Source: an uncultured Pelagibacteraceae bacterium (GTDB taxonomy: Bacteria > Pseudomonadota > Alphaproteobacteria > Pelagibacterales > Pelagibacteraceae). Taken from it: DNA of 64,000 bases. Position 1 is the first letter of the stretch, and the number at the start of each line of letters is the position of its first letter. Positions 36,212-46,315 of the stretch are shown here, piece by piece. The translations under genes and the position numbers were made by a program. The stretch spans positions 62,001 to 126,000 of the forward strand of contig CACBYG010000001.1 of NCBI GenBank assembly GCA_902543535.1, read 5' to 3'. A model generated the notes under the pieces. That model made no database searches. It was not told the DNA's origin and saw only the letters and a list, made by a program, of their open reading frames with translations.

Positions 36212-37102
36212 ATGAATATCAAAAACGTTTACATTTTAGATGATAGAGCAATTCTTTATATAAACGGAGAAGATGCTAAAGAATTTCTTCAAAATCTCAT
36301 AAGTAACGACATTAATAAAGTAAATAAAGAGACTAGTTGCTTTACATCATTACTTACTCCTCAAGGTAAATTTTTATATGAATTTATAATAGTAAAATAT
36401 AAGTTGGGATATCTTTTAGATTGTGAAAAAACTCAAGCAGAAGGATTATTCAAGCAGCTTACTCTTTACAAACTAAGATCAAAAGTTGAAATTTTAAATC
36501 TTAGTAATGAGTTTGTAGTTGCTGCTTTTGGCTATGAAAAATTTTTAACTTTTGACAAAGCGCAAGATATTCCTGGGTTTACGTTAAAGTTTAGAGAAGA
36601 TCCAATTTTTTTAGATCCAAGAAATAAACAATTAGGTGCTAGATTAATGATTAATTTAGAAAAGCTCTATTTGTCTCTAAAAAAACTAGACCTCCATGAT
36701 GCAGACCTTAAAGAATATTATTCCTTAAGTCATAGCCTTGGAATAGTTCCAAAAGATTTAAACAAGTTACAAGATAAATTGTTTGGTATTGAGTGCAATT
36801 TCGAAGAATTAAATGGAATTGATTTCAAGAAGGGTTGTTATGTTGGCCAAGAAAATACTGCACGAATTAAATTAAAGAACAAGCTTTCAAAAAGATTATT
36901 TCCTATAAATGTCTTAAATGGAAAATTACATGAAGGAGAAAGTATTTATAACAATGAAATTGAAATAGGTAAGGTATTAATTGATAACGATTACCCTTTT
37001 GCTTTAGTCAAATATTTAAATGATAATTTTAATGAAAAAGTTGATTTTAATACAAAAAATGCTTCAGTAAGAATTAAAAAACCTGATTGGATAAAAAACT
37101 AA
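36212..37102 (+). CDS. ygfZ: YgfZ/GcvT-like folate-binding protein
   Basis: A 296-residue protein of the aminomethyltransferase fold. The diagnostic YgfZ motif K-G-C-Y-x-G-Q-E is present as KKGCYVGQENTAR near residue 208, and the N-terminus has INGEDAKEFLQNLISNDI. YgfZ supports maturation of certain iron-sulfur enzymes such as MiaB with folate. It diverges from pyrC with a gap of 43 bases and converges on a small membrane gene with a gap of four. Confidence 0.9.
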   Translation: MNIKNVYILDDRAILYINGEDAKEFLQNLISNDINKVNKETSCFTSLLTPQGKFLYEFIIVKYKLGYLLDCEKTQAEGLFKQLTLYKLRSKVEILNLSNEFVVAAFGYEKFLTFDKAQDIPGFTLKFREDPIFLDPRNKQLGARLMINLEKLYLSLKKLDLHDADLKEYYSLSHSLGIVPKDLNKLQDKLFGIECNFEELNGIDFKKGCYVGQENTARIKLKNKLSKRLFPINVLNGKLHEGESIYNNEIEIGKVLIDNDYPFALVKYLNDNFNEKVDFNTKNASVRIKKPDWIKN

Positions 37103-37106
37103 TTAT

Positions 37107-37268
37107 TTAATTAAATAAATAGACAATCGTTAAGATTATTAAAACCAGAATAATCCATATACTTAGATTTTTAAGAAATGGCTTTACTTGAGAATTTGAT
37201 TTTAAAAAACTTGGAAGAACTAAAAGCAAAACCCCAATCATAAATATTACGGAAAGTAATTTATCCAT
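37107..37268 (-). CDS. Small two-helix membrane protein
   Basis: A 53-residue frame with an excellent ribosome site (AGGAG, seven bases before ATG 37268). Two hydrophobic segments, LLSVIFMIGVLLLVLPSFL and IWIILVLIILTIVYLF, flank a short polar link. It lies between ygfZ and tRNA-Leu. No family was recognised; many Alphaproteobacteria code for similar anonymous two-helix proteins. Confidence 0.6.
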   Translation of the reverse strand: MDKLLSVIFMIGVLLLVLPSFLKSNSQVKPFLKNLSIWIILVLIILTIVYLFN

Positions 37269-37294
37269 CAAAAACTCCTATTTAAAATTCATTT

Positions 37295-37380
37295 TGGTGC
37301 GGTCGGAGAGACTCGAACTCTCATGGACTAGGTCCACACGGCCCTCAACCGTGCCTGTCTACCAATTTCAGCACGACCGC
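37295..37380 (-). tRNA. tRNA-Leu (GAG)
   Basis: On the minus strand the acceptor arms GCGGTCG (37380-37374) and CGACCGC pair perfectly, and the anticodon arm is CACGG-TTGAGGG-CCGTG with anticodon GAG. A long variable arm (GGAC-CTA-GTCC) marks a class II tRNA, and the T arm is GAGAG-TTCGAGT-CTCTC. Discriminator A and the CCA end are encoded (37298-37295). Total 86 bases. Confidence 0.96.
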
Positions 37381-37435
37381 AATATGTCCCATAATAAATG
37401 AATGACAACTATGTTTCAAATTGGTAAAAATCTGC

Positions 37436-38425
37436 ATGGAATTTACACAAGAAGTAAAGCAAGCAACAGACCCGATTTACCAAAAAATTTCTAAGGTTAT
37501 GCCTGAAATTGAGTGGTCAGTTCATGCACCATACATCCACAAAATTAATAAATTAAAAAAAGAAAAGAACGCAGTTATTCTCGCTCATAATTATCAAACA
37601 CCTGAAATATATCATGGTGTTGCTGACTTTTCTGCAGACTCTTTGGCATTAGCAATTGAAGCTTCTAAAACATCTGCAGATATAATTTTGATGGCAGGAG
37701 TTCATTTCATGGCAGAAACTGCAAAATTGATGAGCCCTGAAAAGAAAGTAATTTTACCAGACATGGATGCGGGTTGTTCGTTATCTTCATCAATAACTGG
37801 TAAAGATGTGAGATTATTAAAAGAAAAATATCCAGGTGTCCCCGTTGTTTCATATGTCAACACTTCTGCTGAAGTTAAAGCAGAAACTGATGTTTGTTGC
37901 ACATCTGCTAATGCAGTTAAAATTGTAAAATCACTTGGAGTTAAAAAAGTAATATTTTTACCTGACGATTACCTTGCAAAATACGTTGCATCACAAACCG
38001 ATGTAGAAATTATTTCTTGGAAAGGCATTTGTATTGTTCATGACCAATTTAATGAGAAAGAAATACATGATATTAGAAAAAATAATCCTGGAATAAAAAT
38101 AATTGCACACCCTGAATGCCCACCTGATGTTATTAAAGCAAGTGACTTTGCGGGATCTACATCAGGTATGATTAATTATGTTAAAGAAAAACAACCCAAA
38201 AAAGTGATGATGGTTACTGAGTGTTCAATGAGTGACAACATAGAAGTAGAAAATCCAAATGTTGAATTTATCAAGCCATGTAACATGTGTCCTCATATGA
38301 AAAAAATTACCCTTCCAAAAATTTTAGACTGTTTAGAAAATGAAACAGGTGAAATAATTATGGATAAAGAAACTATCGATAAAGCAAGAATTTCAGTTGA
38401 GAAAATGGCAGCTATCGGAAGATAA
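37436..38425 (+). CDS. nadA: Quinolinate synthase
   Basis: About 329 residues; ATG 37436 (MEFTQEVKQA) is preferred to an upstream TTG at 37421. NadA condenses iminoaspartate with dihydroxyacetone phosphate using a [4Fe-4S] cluster. Recognisable stretches are VILAHNYQTPEIYHGVADF, FMAETAKLMSP, AGCSLSSS, VCCTSANAV, HPECPPDV and CNMCPHMKKITL, which provide the cluster cysteines. nadC follows after four bases. No nadB or aspartate dehydrogenase gene is in the window. Confidence 0.95.
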   Translation: MEFTQEVKQATDPIYQKISKVMPEIEWSVHAPYIHKINKLKKEKNAVILAHNYQTPEIYHGVADFSADSLALAIEASKTSADIILMAGVHFMAETAKLMSPEKKVILPDMDAGCSLSSSITGKDVRLLKEKYPGVPVVSYVNTSAEVKAETDVCCTSANAVKIVKSLGVKKVIFLPDDYLAKYVASQTDVEIISWKGICIVHDQFNEKEIHDIRKNNPGIKIIAHPECPPDVIKASDFAGSTSGMINYVKEKQPKKVMMVTECSMSDNIEVENPNVEFIKPCNMCPHMKKITLPKILDCLENETGEIIMDKETIDKARISVEKMAAIGR

Positions 38426-38429
38426 ATAA

Positions 38430-39263
38430 GTGTCAAAAATAAAACTCAGTAAAGAATTTATTCGCAACACAGTCAAACTAGCACTTAATGAAGACTTATA
38501 TCCATCTGGAGATATCACTTCAGGCTTAATTAAAAATAATAAAATTATTACGATTAAACTTTTATCAAATCAAAATGCTGTGATAGGAGGTTTGTTATTT
38601 GCTAAACAAGCTTTTGGGCTAATTGACAGTAAAATTAAATTCATAATTAAAAAGAAAGATGGATCAAAGGTAAAAAAAGGTTCTTTAGTTGCTTTAATAA
38701 AGGGAAATGCAAAAAATATATTAATTGCTGAAAGAGTTGCACTAAATTATTTATCTCACATTTCTGGTATAGCTACAAAGACTAATGCGTTTGTAAAGCT
38801 AGCTGGAAAAACAACAAAAATTTGTTGTACAAGAAAAACAATTCCAAATTTAAGAGTAATTCAAAAATATGCAGTTAAGTTAGGAGGTGGAACAAATCAT
38901 CGATTTAATTTAAGTGATGAATATTTAATTAAAGACAATCATATAGCAAGTTCAGATCTAAGAAGTTTAGTCACTAAGGCTATCAAAAATAAAAAAGGAA
39001 GAAAGATTACTGTCGAAGTGGATAGTCTAAATCAACTTAAATCAATAATGGGGCTTAAATTTAACACTGTGTTATTTGACAATATGAGTATTAAAAGTTT
39101 GAAGGAAGGCGTCAAAATCTCTAACAAATATTACGAAACCGAAGCTTCAGGGAATATAAGTTTGAAAACGGTTAAATCTGTTGCGTCAACGGGTGTTGAT
39201 AGAATTTCTGTAGGATCTATAACTCATAGCGCTGAAGCAGTTGATCTAAAATTAGAAATTTAA
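38430..39263 (+). CDS. nadC: Nicotinate-nucleotide pyrophosphorylase (carboxylating)
   Basis: A 277-residue quinolinate phosphoribosyltransferase beginning with GTG 38430. Motifs include LNEDLYPSGDITSGL, ERVALNYLSHISGIAT, CTRKTIPNLRVIQKYAVKLG with HRFNLSD, and the phosphate site near ASGNISLKTVKSVASTGVDR. It converts quinolinate and PRPP into nicotinate mononucleotide, the step after NadA. The stop overlaps the convergent MazG-like gene by four bases. Confidence 0.95.
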   Translation: MSKIKLSKEFIRNTVKLALNEDLYPSGDITSGLIKNNKIITIKLLSNQNAVIGGLLFAKQAFGLIDSKIKFIIKKKDGSKVKKGSLVALIKGNAKNILIAERVALNYLSHISGIATKTNAFVKLAGKTTKICCTRKTIPNLRVIQKYAVKLGGGTNHRFNLSDEYLIKDNHIASSDLRSLVTKAIKNKKGRKITVEVDSLNQLKSIMGLKFNTVLFDNMSIKSLKEGVKISNKYYETEASGNISLKTVKSVASTGVDRISVGSITHSAEAVDLKLEI

Positions 39264-39631
39264 GATACAAATTTAGAAAGATCTGGTTTGAAATAATTTG
39301 GTCCTTTCATTACTTTACCTGCATCATTGTAAATAGGTTTTCCATCTTCATCTAACTTACTCATGTTTGAATTTTGAACCTCTTCGAAACACTTGTCTAA
39401 GTTAACTCCAAATGCATGCCCTGCCCCATAAGTTACATACAAAATATCTGTTAAAGCATCAGCTACTTCTAATAAATCTTTTTTGTCCATGGCATCTGTT
39501 AGCTCTTCTAACTCCTCTTTAATAAGATCAATCCTTAATTTATTGATTTTATCTGTACTAAATGAGGGCTCTGTTTTGACTTCTTGGCCAAAAGTTTTCA
39601 TGAAAGTTCCTACTTTACTAAAATTCGACAT
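39260..39631 (-). CDS. MazG-like / PRA-PH all-alpha NTP pyrophosphohydrolase
   Basis: A 123-residue protein of the phosphoribosyl-ATP pyrophosphohydrolase-like fold. The metal motif EELEELTDAMDKKDLLEVAD followed by ALTDILYVTYG provides the ExxE and ExxD acidic residues. AGEHFG-type histidine binding is replaced by GHAFGVNLD. It is more like phage and marine MazG-like proteins than HisE and may clear modified nucleotides or respond to nutrient stress. A strong AGGAG ribosome site precedes the ATG. Confidence 0.8.
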   Translation of the reverse strand: MSNFSKVGTFMKTFGQEVKTEPSFSTDKINKLRIDLIKEELEELTDAMDKKDLLEVADALTDILYVTYGAGHAFGVNLDKCFEEVQNSNMSKLDEDGKPIYNDAGKVMKGPNYFKPDLSKFVS

Positions 39632-39698
39632 ATTGCTCCTGTATGTTTTTAATAATTTATTGTATATTTATAATTATTTGTAACTTAGAAATTAATCA

Positions 39699-41087
39699 AT
39701 GAAATTAAGAAAAGAATTCGACAGCATTGGAAGTGTCAATGTTCCTAATGATAAATTATGGGGCGCATCTACACAAAGATCTAATAAATTTTTTAATATT
39801 GGCAAAATTTTAGTAAATATTTCTATCATTAAATCTATTGCAATCATTAAGAGATCCGCAGCAATAGTTCATGCAAAGGACAAATTAATTGGTAACAAAA
39901 TATCTAAAGCGATTATTAAAGCATCTGACGAAGTAATTAAAGGTAAGTTAGATGATAATTTCCCATTAAAAGTGTGGCAAACAGGATCTGGAACACAAAC
40001 AAATATGAATGTTAATGAAGTTATTGCTAACCGTGCAATAGAAATAATGAGAGGAAAAAAAGGTTCAAAAAAACCTGTTCATCCAAATGATCATGTAAAT
40101 AAATCACAATCTACAAATGATGTTTTTCCAACTGCAATGCATATTTCCGTCGCAAAAGAAACATTAAGTAAATTGTTACCAAACTTAAAGATTTTAAAAA
40201 AAGAATTATTTAAAAAATCTAGGGAGTTTAAAAACATAGTAAAAATTGGACGGACACATCTTCAAGATGCAACTCCTCTTTCATTGGGTCAAGAATTTTC
40301 AGGATACCATGTTCAAGTTAAAAAGGGGATCGAAAGAATTGAACATGCTTTAAAGGAGATTTTATTTCTTGCTCAAGGTGGAACTGCAGTTGGGACAGGA
40401 ATAAATTCAAGAAAAAACTTTGATAAAAAAATAGTAAAAGAAATAGCAAAATTTACAAAAATAAAATTTAAACCTGCGCCAAACAAATTTGCAGAGCTTG
40501 CTGCTCATGACGCAATAGTTAATTTTTCTGGAACTTTAAATACATGTGCGGTAGCTTTAATGAAAATATCGAATGATATTAGATTTTTAGGATCAGGTCC
40601 TAGGGCGGGTTATGGAGAATTAATTTTACCTGAAAATGAGCCTGGTTCTTCTATTATGCCTGGTAAAGTTAACCCCACTCAATGTGAGGCTGTTACAATG
40701 ATTTGTGTGAAAGTTATTGGAAACCATAATGGCATAACAATGGCTGGGTCTCATGGTCATTTTGAATTAAATGTTTTCAAACCTTTGATTGCACATAATA
40801 TTTTGCAATCAATAGATTTAATAGCTGACAGTACCAAAAATTTTGCTCTTTATTGTGTTAAGGGAATAAAGGCTAATAAAAAGAAAATTCAGGAACATTT
40901 AGATAATTCTTTAATGCTCGTTACTGCACTTGCACCTCATATCGGCTATGACAATGCCGCTAAGATTGCAAAGACTGCACTAAAAAACAATACTACTTTA
41001 AAATATGAAACATTAAAAACAGGGCTAATCACTGAAAAAGATTACAAAAAAATAGTAGATCCTAAAAAGATGATCTATCCAGCGTAA
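39699..41087 (+). CDS. fumC: Class II fumarate hydratase
   Basis: A 462-residue fumarase of the aspartase/fumarase superfamily, interconverting fumarate and malate. The start [20 protein letters not shown], the substrate loop [39 protein letters not shown] with the catalytic His, and the signature [15 protein letters not shown] are all present. Aspartase is a relative, but the N-terminal and GSGTQTNMN motifs favour fumarase. It overlaps the convergent AsmA-like gene by 13 bases. Confidence 0.94.
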   Translation: MKLRKEFDSIGSVNVPNDKLWGASTQRSNKFFNIGKILVNISIIKSIAIIKRSAAIVHAKDKLIGNKISKAIIKASDEVIKGKLDDNFPLKVWQTGSGTQTNMNVNEVIANRAIEIMRGKKGSKKPVHPNDHVNKSQSTNDVFPTAMHISVAKETLSKLLPNLKILKKELFKKSREFKNIVKIGRTHLQDATPLSLGQEFSGYHVQVKKGIERIEHALKEILFLAQGGTAVGTGINSRKNFDKKIVKEIAKFTKIKFKPAPNKFAELAAHDAIVNFSGTLNTCAVALMKISNDIRFLGSGPRAGYGELILPENEPGSSIMPGKVNPTQCEAVTMICVKVIGNHNGITMAGSHGHFELNVFKPLIAHNILQSIDLIADSTKNFALYCVKGIKANKKKIQEHLDNSLMLVTALAPHIGYDNAAKIAKTALKNNTTLKYETLKTGLITEKDYKKIVDPKKMIYPA

Positions 41088-42565
41088 GATTTTAGCAAAT
41101 TATTAATCATATTTTTTAAATAAATTTTATTTTGTATACCAGAACCACGAAAATAAATATCATCTAATTTGTTGTTTACTTTTTGATTATATTTACCATC
41201 AATCATAATATCACTTATCATTAATACTTTTTCATCAAATGAATAAGAAAAACCCAAGTCGATTGTTTTTATTTTTTTTCTAAAATTTTTTGGAGTTAGA
41301 AAAAACTTATAAATATTTGTTACATTAATAATATTTATTTTTGATTTTCCATCAAGAAACAGTTTACCGTCTTTGACAAAAATTAATGTGTCTGTTAGTT
41401 TTATAATAGATTTATCGTTCCATTCTATTTTTGTATTGTCTATATCAATTAGGCCCTCTTGAATTTTAGATTTTAAGAAAAAATTTACAAAATTTCTGTT
41501 ATTTCTAATTTTGTTCGCATTTATATTTAATTTAAAATCAATGTTTTTGTTATTGAAAATACCAGTTCTTAATAATTCAGAGATGATTGCATTTGTTCCA
41601 AATAAATAAGAAACATTTATTTCTTCTGCATTACCATCAAGAGTTGAATAAAAAGGTTTAAAGTTAAATTTTCCGTTATATAAAAATCGCTGTTTATCTA
41701 ATTCATCATAATAATTAAATTCAAAAAAATTTTTATTAGTTTTGTAGTTTATCATACTTTTTTTTTTATTAAAAAGTAGAGAAGCTGAACCTGATTTAGT
41801 ATCATTATTATAATTAAAAATATTTTCGATTTGTAATTTTGCAAAATCTATATTTAACTTAGTATATAGTTTTTTCTCATCTTCATCATTAATTGCCACT
41901 AAGGAAAAAGGTGTGTTAAATATTTCATTTTCTGAATAAAGAACATTTTTTAATTCATTTTGATCATAATAATACTTTAAATTTTTAATTTTATTTATAA
42001 ATAAAACATCTTTATCCAAGTTTCTAAAAAACAAATTACTATTTTTAATTTTTAAATCGGCATCTAAAAAATTGTTATCTAAAATTTCAAAAAAGAAGTT
42101 AGTATTTTTACTATTCAATTCAAAATTTGCTTCCTCCAAGATCACTTCGTTAATATTAAAATTCTTTATAGAAAATAAATTATCCAAAGAAACGTATATT
42201 TTAATTTGATTTATCTCTGCAATATTTTTTTGATTTTTAATTATTAAAGTGTCTTTACTTTTAAAATGCGGTCTTGGTAAAAAGTTATAATTTAGTTTTT
42301 GATTAAAAGTAAATTCTAAGTTGAATTTACTTAATAGCTCATTTTTTAATTTTTTTGAAATATCATCCTGTTTATAAATTGTGGGTACTAAAAGGTAAGA
42401 AATAAAGAAAATAAAAACTGCGACAACACTGAGTATAATTTTATTATTACGCGCTAGAATTTTAAAATTATCAAATTTTAACTTGTTTAAATTTTTCTCT
42501 AATAGACTATTAATTGATTTGCTAATGTTTTTTAAATTTTTAACAAATGAGTTTTGCTTGGCCAT
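41075..42565 (-). CDS. AsmA-like membrane-anchored protein
   Basis: About 496 residues; ATG 42565 (MAKQNSFVK) is preferred to an upstream TTG. A cytoplasmic basic stretch is followed by one membrane helix near residues 43-63 ([19 protein letters not shown]). A long periplasmic region rich in beta-strand and Asn/Lys follows, opening with [25 protein letters not shown], which resembles the AsmA N-terminal pattern. AsmA-type proteins influence phospholipid transport and outer-membrane assembly. The similarity is weak and sequence is divergent. Confidence 0.6.
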   Translation of the reverse strand: MAKQNSFVKNLKNISKSINSLLEKNLNKLKFDNFKILARNNKIILSVVAVFIFFISYLLVPTIYKQDDISKKLKNELLSKFNLEFTFNQKLNYNFLPRPHFKSKDTLIIKNQKNIAEINQIKIYVSLDNLFSIKNFNINEVILEEANFELNSKNTNFFFEILDNNFLDADLKIKNSNLFFRNLDKDVLFINKIKNLKYYYDQNELKNVLYSENEIFNTPFSLVAINDEDEKKLYTKLNIDFAKLQIENIFNYNNDTKSGSASLLFNKKKSMINYKTNKNFFEFNYYDELDKQRFLYNGKFNFKPFYSTLDGNAEEINVSYLFGTNAIISELLRTGIFNNKNIDFKLNINANKIRNNRNFVNFFLKSKIQEGLIDIDNTKIEWNDKSIIKLTDTLIFVKDGKLFLDGKSKINIINVTNIYKFFLTPKNFRKKIKTIDLGFSYSFDEKVLMISDIMIDGKYNQKVNNKLDDIYFRGSGIQNKIYLKNMINNLLKSYAG

Positions 42566-42599
42566 TTTGATCAAGAAATCTTATAAAGTATTATTTTAA

Positions 42600-44636
42600 A
42601 TGATAAACAAAGATTATTTGAAAAATCTAAATGAACCTCAAAAAGAGGCTGTATTACACCTAGATGGACCACTTTTGATTGTCGCTGGGGCTGGTTCAGG
42701 CAAAACCAAAGTTCTAACTTCCAGAATTGCCAATATTATTAAAGAAAAAAAGGCATTTCCAAATCAAATTTTAGCAGTAACTTTTACAAATAAAGCCGCA
42801 AAGGAAATGCAAAATAGAGTTGGTAATATTTTGGGATCTGCTGTAGTTGGACTTTCTTGGCTTGGAACCTTTCACTCTATTTGTGCAAAACTGCTTAGGA
42901 AACATGCATCTGCTGCAAATCTAAATTCAAATTTCACAATAATAGATACTGATGATCAAATAAGACTTATTAAAAATATTTGTAAATCTGAGAATGTAGA
43001 TATTAAACAGCTATCACCAAGATTTATATTGGCGATTATAGATCGTTGGAAGAACAAAGGATATTATCCATCTGAGGTCATTATTAACAAAAAAGATATT
43101 TATGAAAAAACCATCTTGCCTCTGTATAAAATATATCAACAAAAAATAATTGATTTAAATTCATGTGACTTTGGTGATTTAATTTTACATACTGTGAAAA
43201 TCTTAGAGAACTATTCAGATATAAGAGAAATATATTCTAAAAATTTTAAATATATTCTCGTAGACGAATATCAAGATACAAATTTTATTCAAAGTAAATG
43301 GCTTAATCTTTTATCTGAAAAAAATAAAAATATATGTTGTGTCGGGGATGATGACCAATCAATCTACAGTTGGCGAGGAGCTGAAATTAAGAATTTTCTT
43401 GAATTCGATCAAGTTTATGAAAATACAAAGGTCATAAGACTCGAGCAAAATTATAGGTCATCACAGAATATTCTATCTGTTGCATCTAATCTTATAGCTA
43501 ATAATCAAAATCGAGTTGGAAAAACATTAACAACAACAATGGAAGAAGGAGATTTGGTAAAATTAAACTGTTTTAAAAACGGTAAAGATGAAGCTATTGG
43601 AGTTACAGATGAGATAGAAAAAAACATTGAGAAAAAATTTTCATATAATAATGTTGCAATTCTTGTTAGAGCCATCTTTCAAACTAGAGAATTTGAAGAA
43701 AGATTTCTTAAAATTGGGATGCCTTATAGAATTTTAGGAGGAACAAAATTTTATGAAAGAGCAGAAATTAAAGATTGCGTTGCTTATCTTAGATTGATTC
43801 ATCAAGAAAAAGATGATTTAGCTTATGAGAGAATTGTAAATAACCCTAAGAGAGCAATAGGTGATAGTACTTTAAAAAATATTCACGAATTTGCAAAAGA
43901 AAATCATTTAAACTTAGAAAGAGCATCTATCAAGATGTTAGAACAAAACCTTATTAAACCTAAAGCTAAAATTGGTCTAAGCGTATTTATTAATTCTTTG
44001 AATAAATGGAGAAACGATTTGAAAATTAAAAAATCGAGTCATGTTAAATTATTACAAATTGTTTTAGACGAGTCAGGTTATTCAGCAATGCTAAAAAATA
44101 AAAAAGATTTAGATAATGAAAATAGACTAGAGAACATCAAAGAGTTACTAAGTGCTATGAAAGAGTTTGATACTTTGGAAAGTTTTTTAGAACATGTGTC
44201 ACTTGCAACATCTGTTGATCAGGAATGGGATGGAGAAAAAGTTAATATGATGACAATGCATGCTGCTAAAGGTTTAGAATTTGATGTAGTTTTTTTACCA
44301 GGTTGGGAGGAGGGACTATTTCCTCATCAAAAATCCATTGAAGAAAAAGGTCAAAAGGGCCTCGAAGAAGAGAGAAGACTTGCTTACGTAGGTATAACAA
44401 GAGCCAAACAGAAGGCTATAATTTCATTCTCTATGAATAGGTTTTATCAAGGTGACTGGATAGATAGTATGGCATCTAGGTTTATAGAAGAGTTGCCAGA
44501 AAAAAATTTAGAAAAAAATTCATTTTTTGATGATGAATTTAATAATGAAGAGGATTTTGAATTTAACCAAGATTTTGAAGCAGAAGAAGGAACCAGAAGT
44601 CCAGGATGGATAAGATACCAAAAAAGAATAAAGTGA
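42600..44636 (+). CDS. uvrD: DNA helicase of the UvrD/PcrA family
   Basis: A 678-residue superfamily 1A helicase. Motifs in order: Q-motif LNEPQKEAV; Walker A VAGAGSGKTKVL near residue 32; AVTFTNKAAKEM; ILVDEYQDTN (motif II) near residue 221; CCVGDDDQSIYSWRGA; LEQNYRSS; MTMHAAKGLEFDVVFL near residue 550; and VGITRAK. It functions in nucleotide excision and mismatch repair. The acidic tail is shorter than in E. coli UvrD. PcrA or Rep are close alternatives; UvrD is the normal proteobacterial assignment. Confidence 0.93.
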   Translation: MINKDYLKNLNEPQKEAVLHLDGPLLIVAGAGSGKTKVLTSRIANIIKEKKAFPNQILAVTFTNKAAKEMQNRVGNILGSAVVGLSWLGTFHSICAKLLRKHASAANLNSNFTIIDTDDQIRLIKNICKSENVDIKQLSPRFILAIIDRWKNKGYYPSEVIINKKDIYEKTILPLYKIYQQKIIDLNSCDFGDLILHTVKILENYSDIREIYSKNFKYILVDEYQDTNFIQSKWLNLLSEKNKNICCVGDDDQSIYSWRGAEIKNFLEFDQVYENTKVIRLEQNYRSSQNILSVASNLIANNQNRVGKTLTTTMEEGDLVKLNCFKNGKDEAIGVTDEIEKNIEKKFSYNNVAILVRAIFQTREFEERFLKIGMPYRILGGTKFYERAEIKDCVAYLRLIHQEKDDLAYERIVNNPKRAIGDSTLKNIHEFAKENHLNLERASIKMLEQNLIKPKAKIGLSVFINSLNKWRNDLKIKKSSHVKLLQIVLDESGYSAMLKNKKDLDNENRLENIKELLSAMKEFDTLESFLEHVSLATSVDQEWDGEKVNMMTMHAAKGLEFDVVFLPGWEEGLFPHQKSIEEKGQKGLEEERRLAYVGITRAKQKAIISFSMNRFYQGDWIDSMASRFIEELPEKNLEKNSFFDDEFNNEEDFEFNQDFEAEEGTRSPGWIRYQKRIK

Positions 44637-46315
44637 TAAATAAAATTAAAATTTTAAGAAATAAATTTAAACAATATAACATAGATGGATATGTTATTCC
44701 AAAAAATGATGATTATTTTACTGAATACTCTAAAGTTAACAGACTTAAAGTAATATCAAATTTTAGTGGATCTGCTGGTCTTGCAATAATTTTAAAAAAT
44801 AAAAATTATTTATTTACAGATGGTAGATATACAATTCAAAGTCAGATTGAGTCTGGTAAGAATTTTAAAATTGTTGGAACCGAAAAATTAATTAATTGTA
44901 ATTTATTTAAAAATCTTACTCTTGGCATAGATCCAAATTTATTTACTTATAAACAAATTAAGAGGTTTTTTTTAAGATTTAATAATATAAAATTCATAAA
45001 TGAAAACCTCATAGATCAAATAGAAAAATCTAAAATCAATAATGTACATCCATTCTTCCATTTAGGTAAAAAAATTGTAGGAGAAAGTCAAAATTCCAAA
45101 TTAAATAAAATTTCAAAATATCTAAAAAAAAATAAGGCTGATTTTCTTTTTATCAGTGCGCCAGAAAATGTAGCATGGACTTTAAATATCAGAGGTAAAG
45201 ATGGACCTAATACTCCAATGCCGAACTCAAGATTGATAGTTAGCAAATCAAAAAAAATTTATTTAATGGCTAATAAAATAAAATGTAAAAAACTAATTAG
45301 TCAAAAGATTCTAAGGTCTAATCAAATTTTAGAAATAAAAGAAATCTCTAAATTAAAAGGTAATAGCTTTATTATTGATGAAAACACTTGCTCTATTTAT
45401 TTTGAAAATTTAATTAAATCAAAATTTAAAATAAAAAAAAAAGAAGATCCTATCTATTTTTTTAAATCAATTAAAAATAAAACTGAAATCAATCATATGA
45501 TAAAATCACACATATCTGACGGTGCAGCACTAACTAAATTTTTATATTGGATAAAGAATACTAATAAAAAACCAATCACTGAAGTTGAAGCACAAAACAA
45601 ATTGGAGAAATTCAGAAAACAAAATAAAAATTATCTATATCCAAGTTTTGAAACAATTGCTGGAACTGGAAAAAATGGAGCTATAGTTCATTATCGAGCT
45701 AAACCAGAGAATTGTAGGATTATTAAAAAAAAAGATATATTTTTGTGTGACTCAGGTGGACAATATAAATATGGAACAACAGACGTTACTAGAACTCTTT
45801 GTTTTTCTGAACAAAGTCAAAATATAAAAAATATTTTCACAAAAGTATTAAAAGGACATATAGCAGTAGCAAACTCAAACCTAAAAACAGACAATATTGG
45901 AAAAAAAATTGATATCAGAGCTAGAAAATTCCTCAAAAGGAGTAATTTAGACTATGCTCATGGGACTGGCCATGGTGTTGGATTTTTTCTAAACGTACAC
46001 GAGGGACCACAGTCAATATCCAAGATAAATAAGGTGAAAATTAAAGAGGGTATGATTTTAAGTAATGAACCCGGTTTTTATAAAAAAGATAAATTTGGAA
46101 TTCGTATAGAAAATTTAGTTTATGTTAAGAAAAAAAATAATAAATTGTTTTTTGAAAATTTAACAATGGCACCAATTGAAAAAGATTTAATAAATTTTAA
46201 TTTACTAACAAGATCAGAAAAAAATTATTTATTTAAATATCATTTAAATGTGTATTCTAAAATATCAAAATATTTAAATTCAAACGAAAAAAAGTGGCTA
46301 ACTAGTCTTATTTAA
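44606..46315 (+). CDS. Xaa-Pro aminopeptidase (M24B family)
   Basis: A 569-residue creatinase-fold metallopeptidase with two N-terminal prolidase-like domains (NIDGYVIPKNDDYFTEY near residue 26) and a C-terminal M24 catalytic domain. Metal ligands appear in IFLCDSGGQYKYGTTDVTRT (two Asp), GTGHGVGFFLNVHEGP (His), LSNEPGFY (Glu) and FGIRIENLVYV (Glu). It removes N-terminal residues next to proline. The start at ATG 44606 overlaps uvrD by 31 bases; a GTG at 44633 is the alternative. Confidence 0.88.
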   Translation: MDKIPKKNKVINKIKILRNKFKQYNIDGYVIPKNDDYFTEYSKVNRLKVISNFSGSAGLAIILKNKNYLFTDGRYTIQSQIESGKNFKIVGTEKLINCNLFKNLTLGIDPNLFTYKQIKRFFLRFNNIKFINENLIDQIEKSKINNVHPFFHLGKKIVGESQNSKLNKISKYLKKNKADFLFISAPENVAWTLNIRGKDGPNTPMPNSRLIVSKSKKIYLMANKIKCKKLISQKILRSNQILEIKEISKLKGNSFIIDENTCSIYFENLIKSKFKIKKKEDPIYFFKSIKNKTEINHMIKSHISDGAALTKFLYWIKNTNKKPITEVEAQNKLEKFRKQNKNYLYPSFETIAGTGKNGAIVHYRAKPENCRIIKKKDIFLCDSGGQYKYGTTDVTRTLCFSEQSQNIKNIFTKVLKGHIAVANSNLKTDNIGKKIDIRARKFLKRSNLDYAHGTGHGVGFFLNVHEGPQSISKINKVKIKEGMILSNEPGFYKKDKFGIRIENLVYVKKKNNKLFFENLTMAPIEKDLINFNLLTRSEKNYLFKYHLNVYSKISKYLNSNEKKWLTSLI

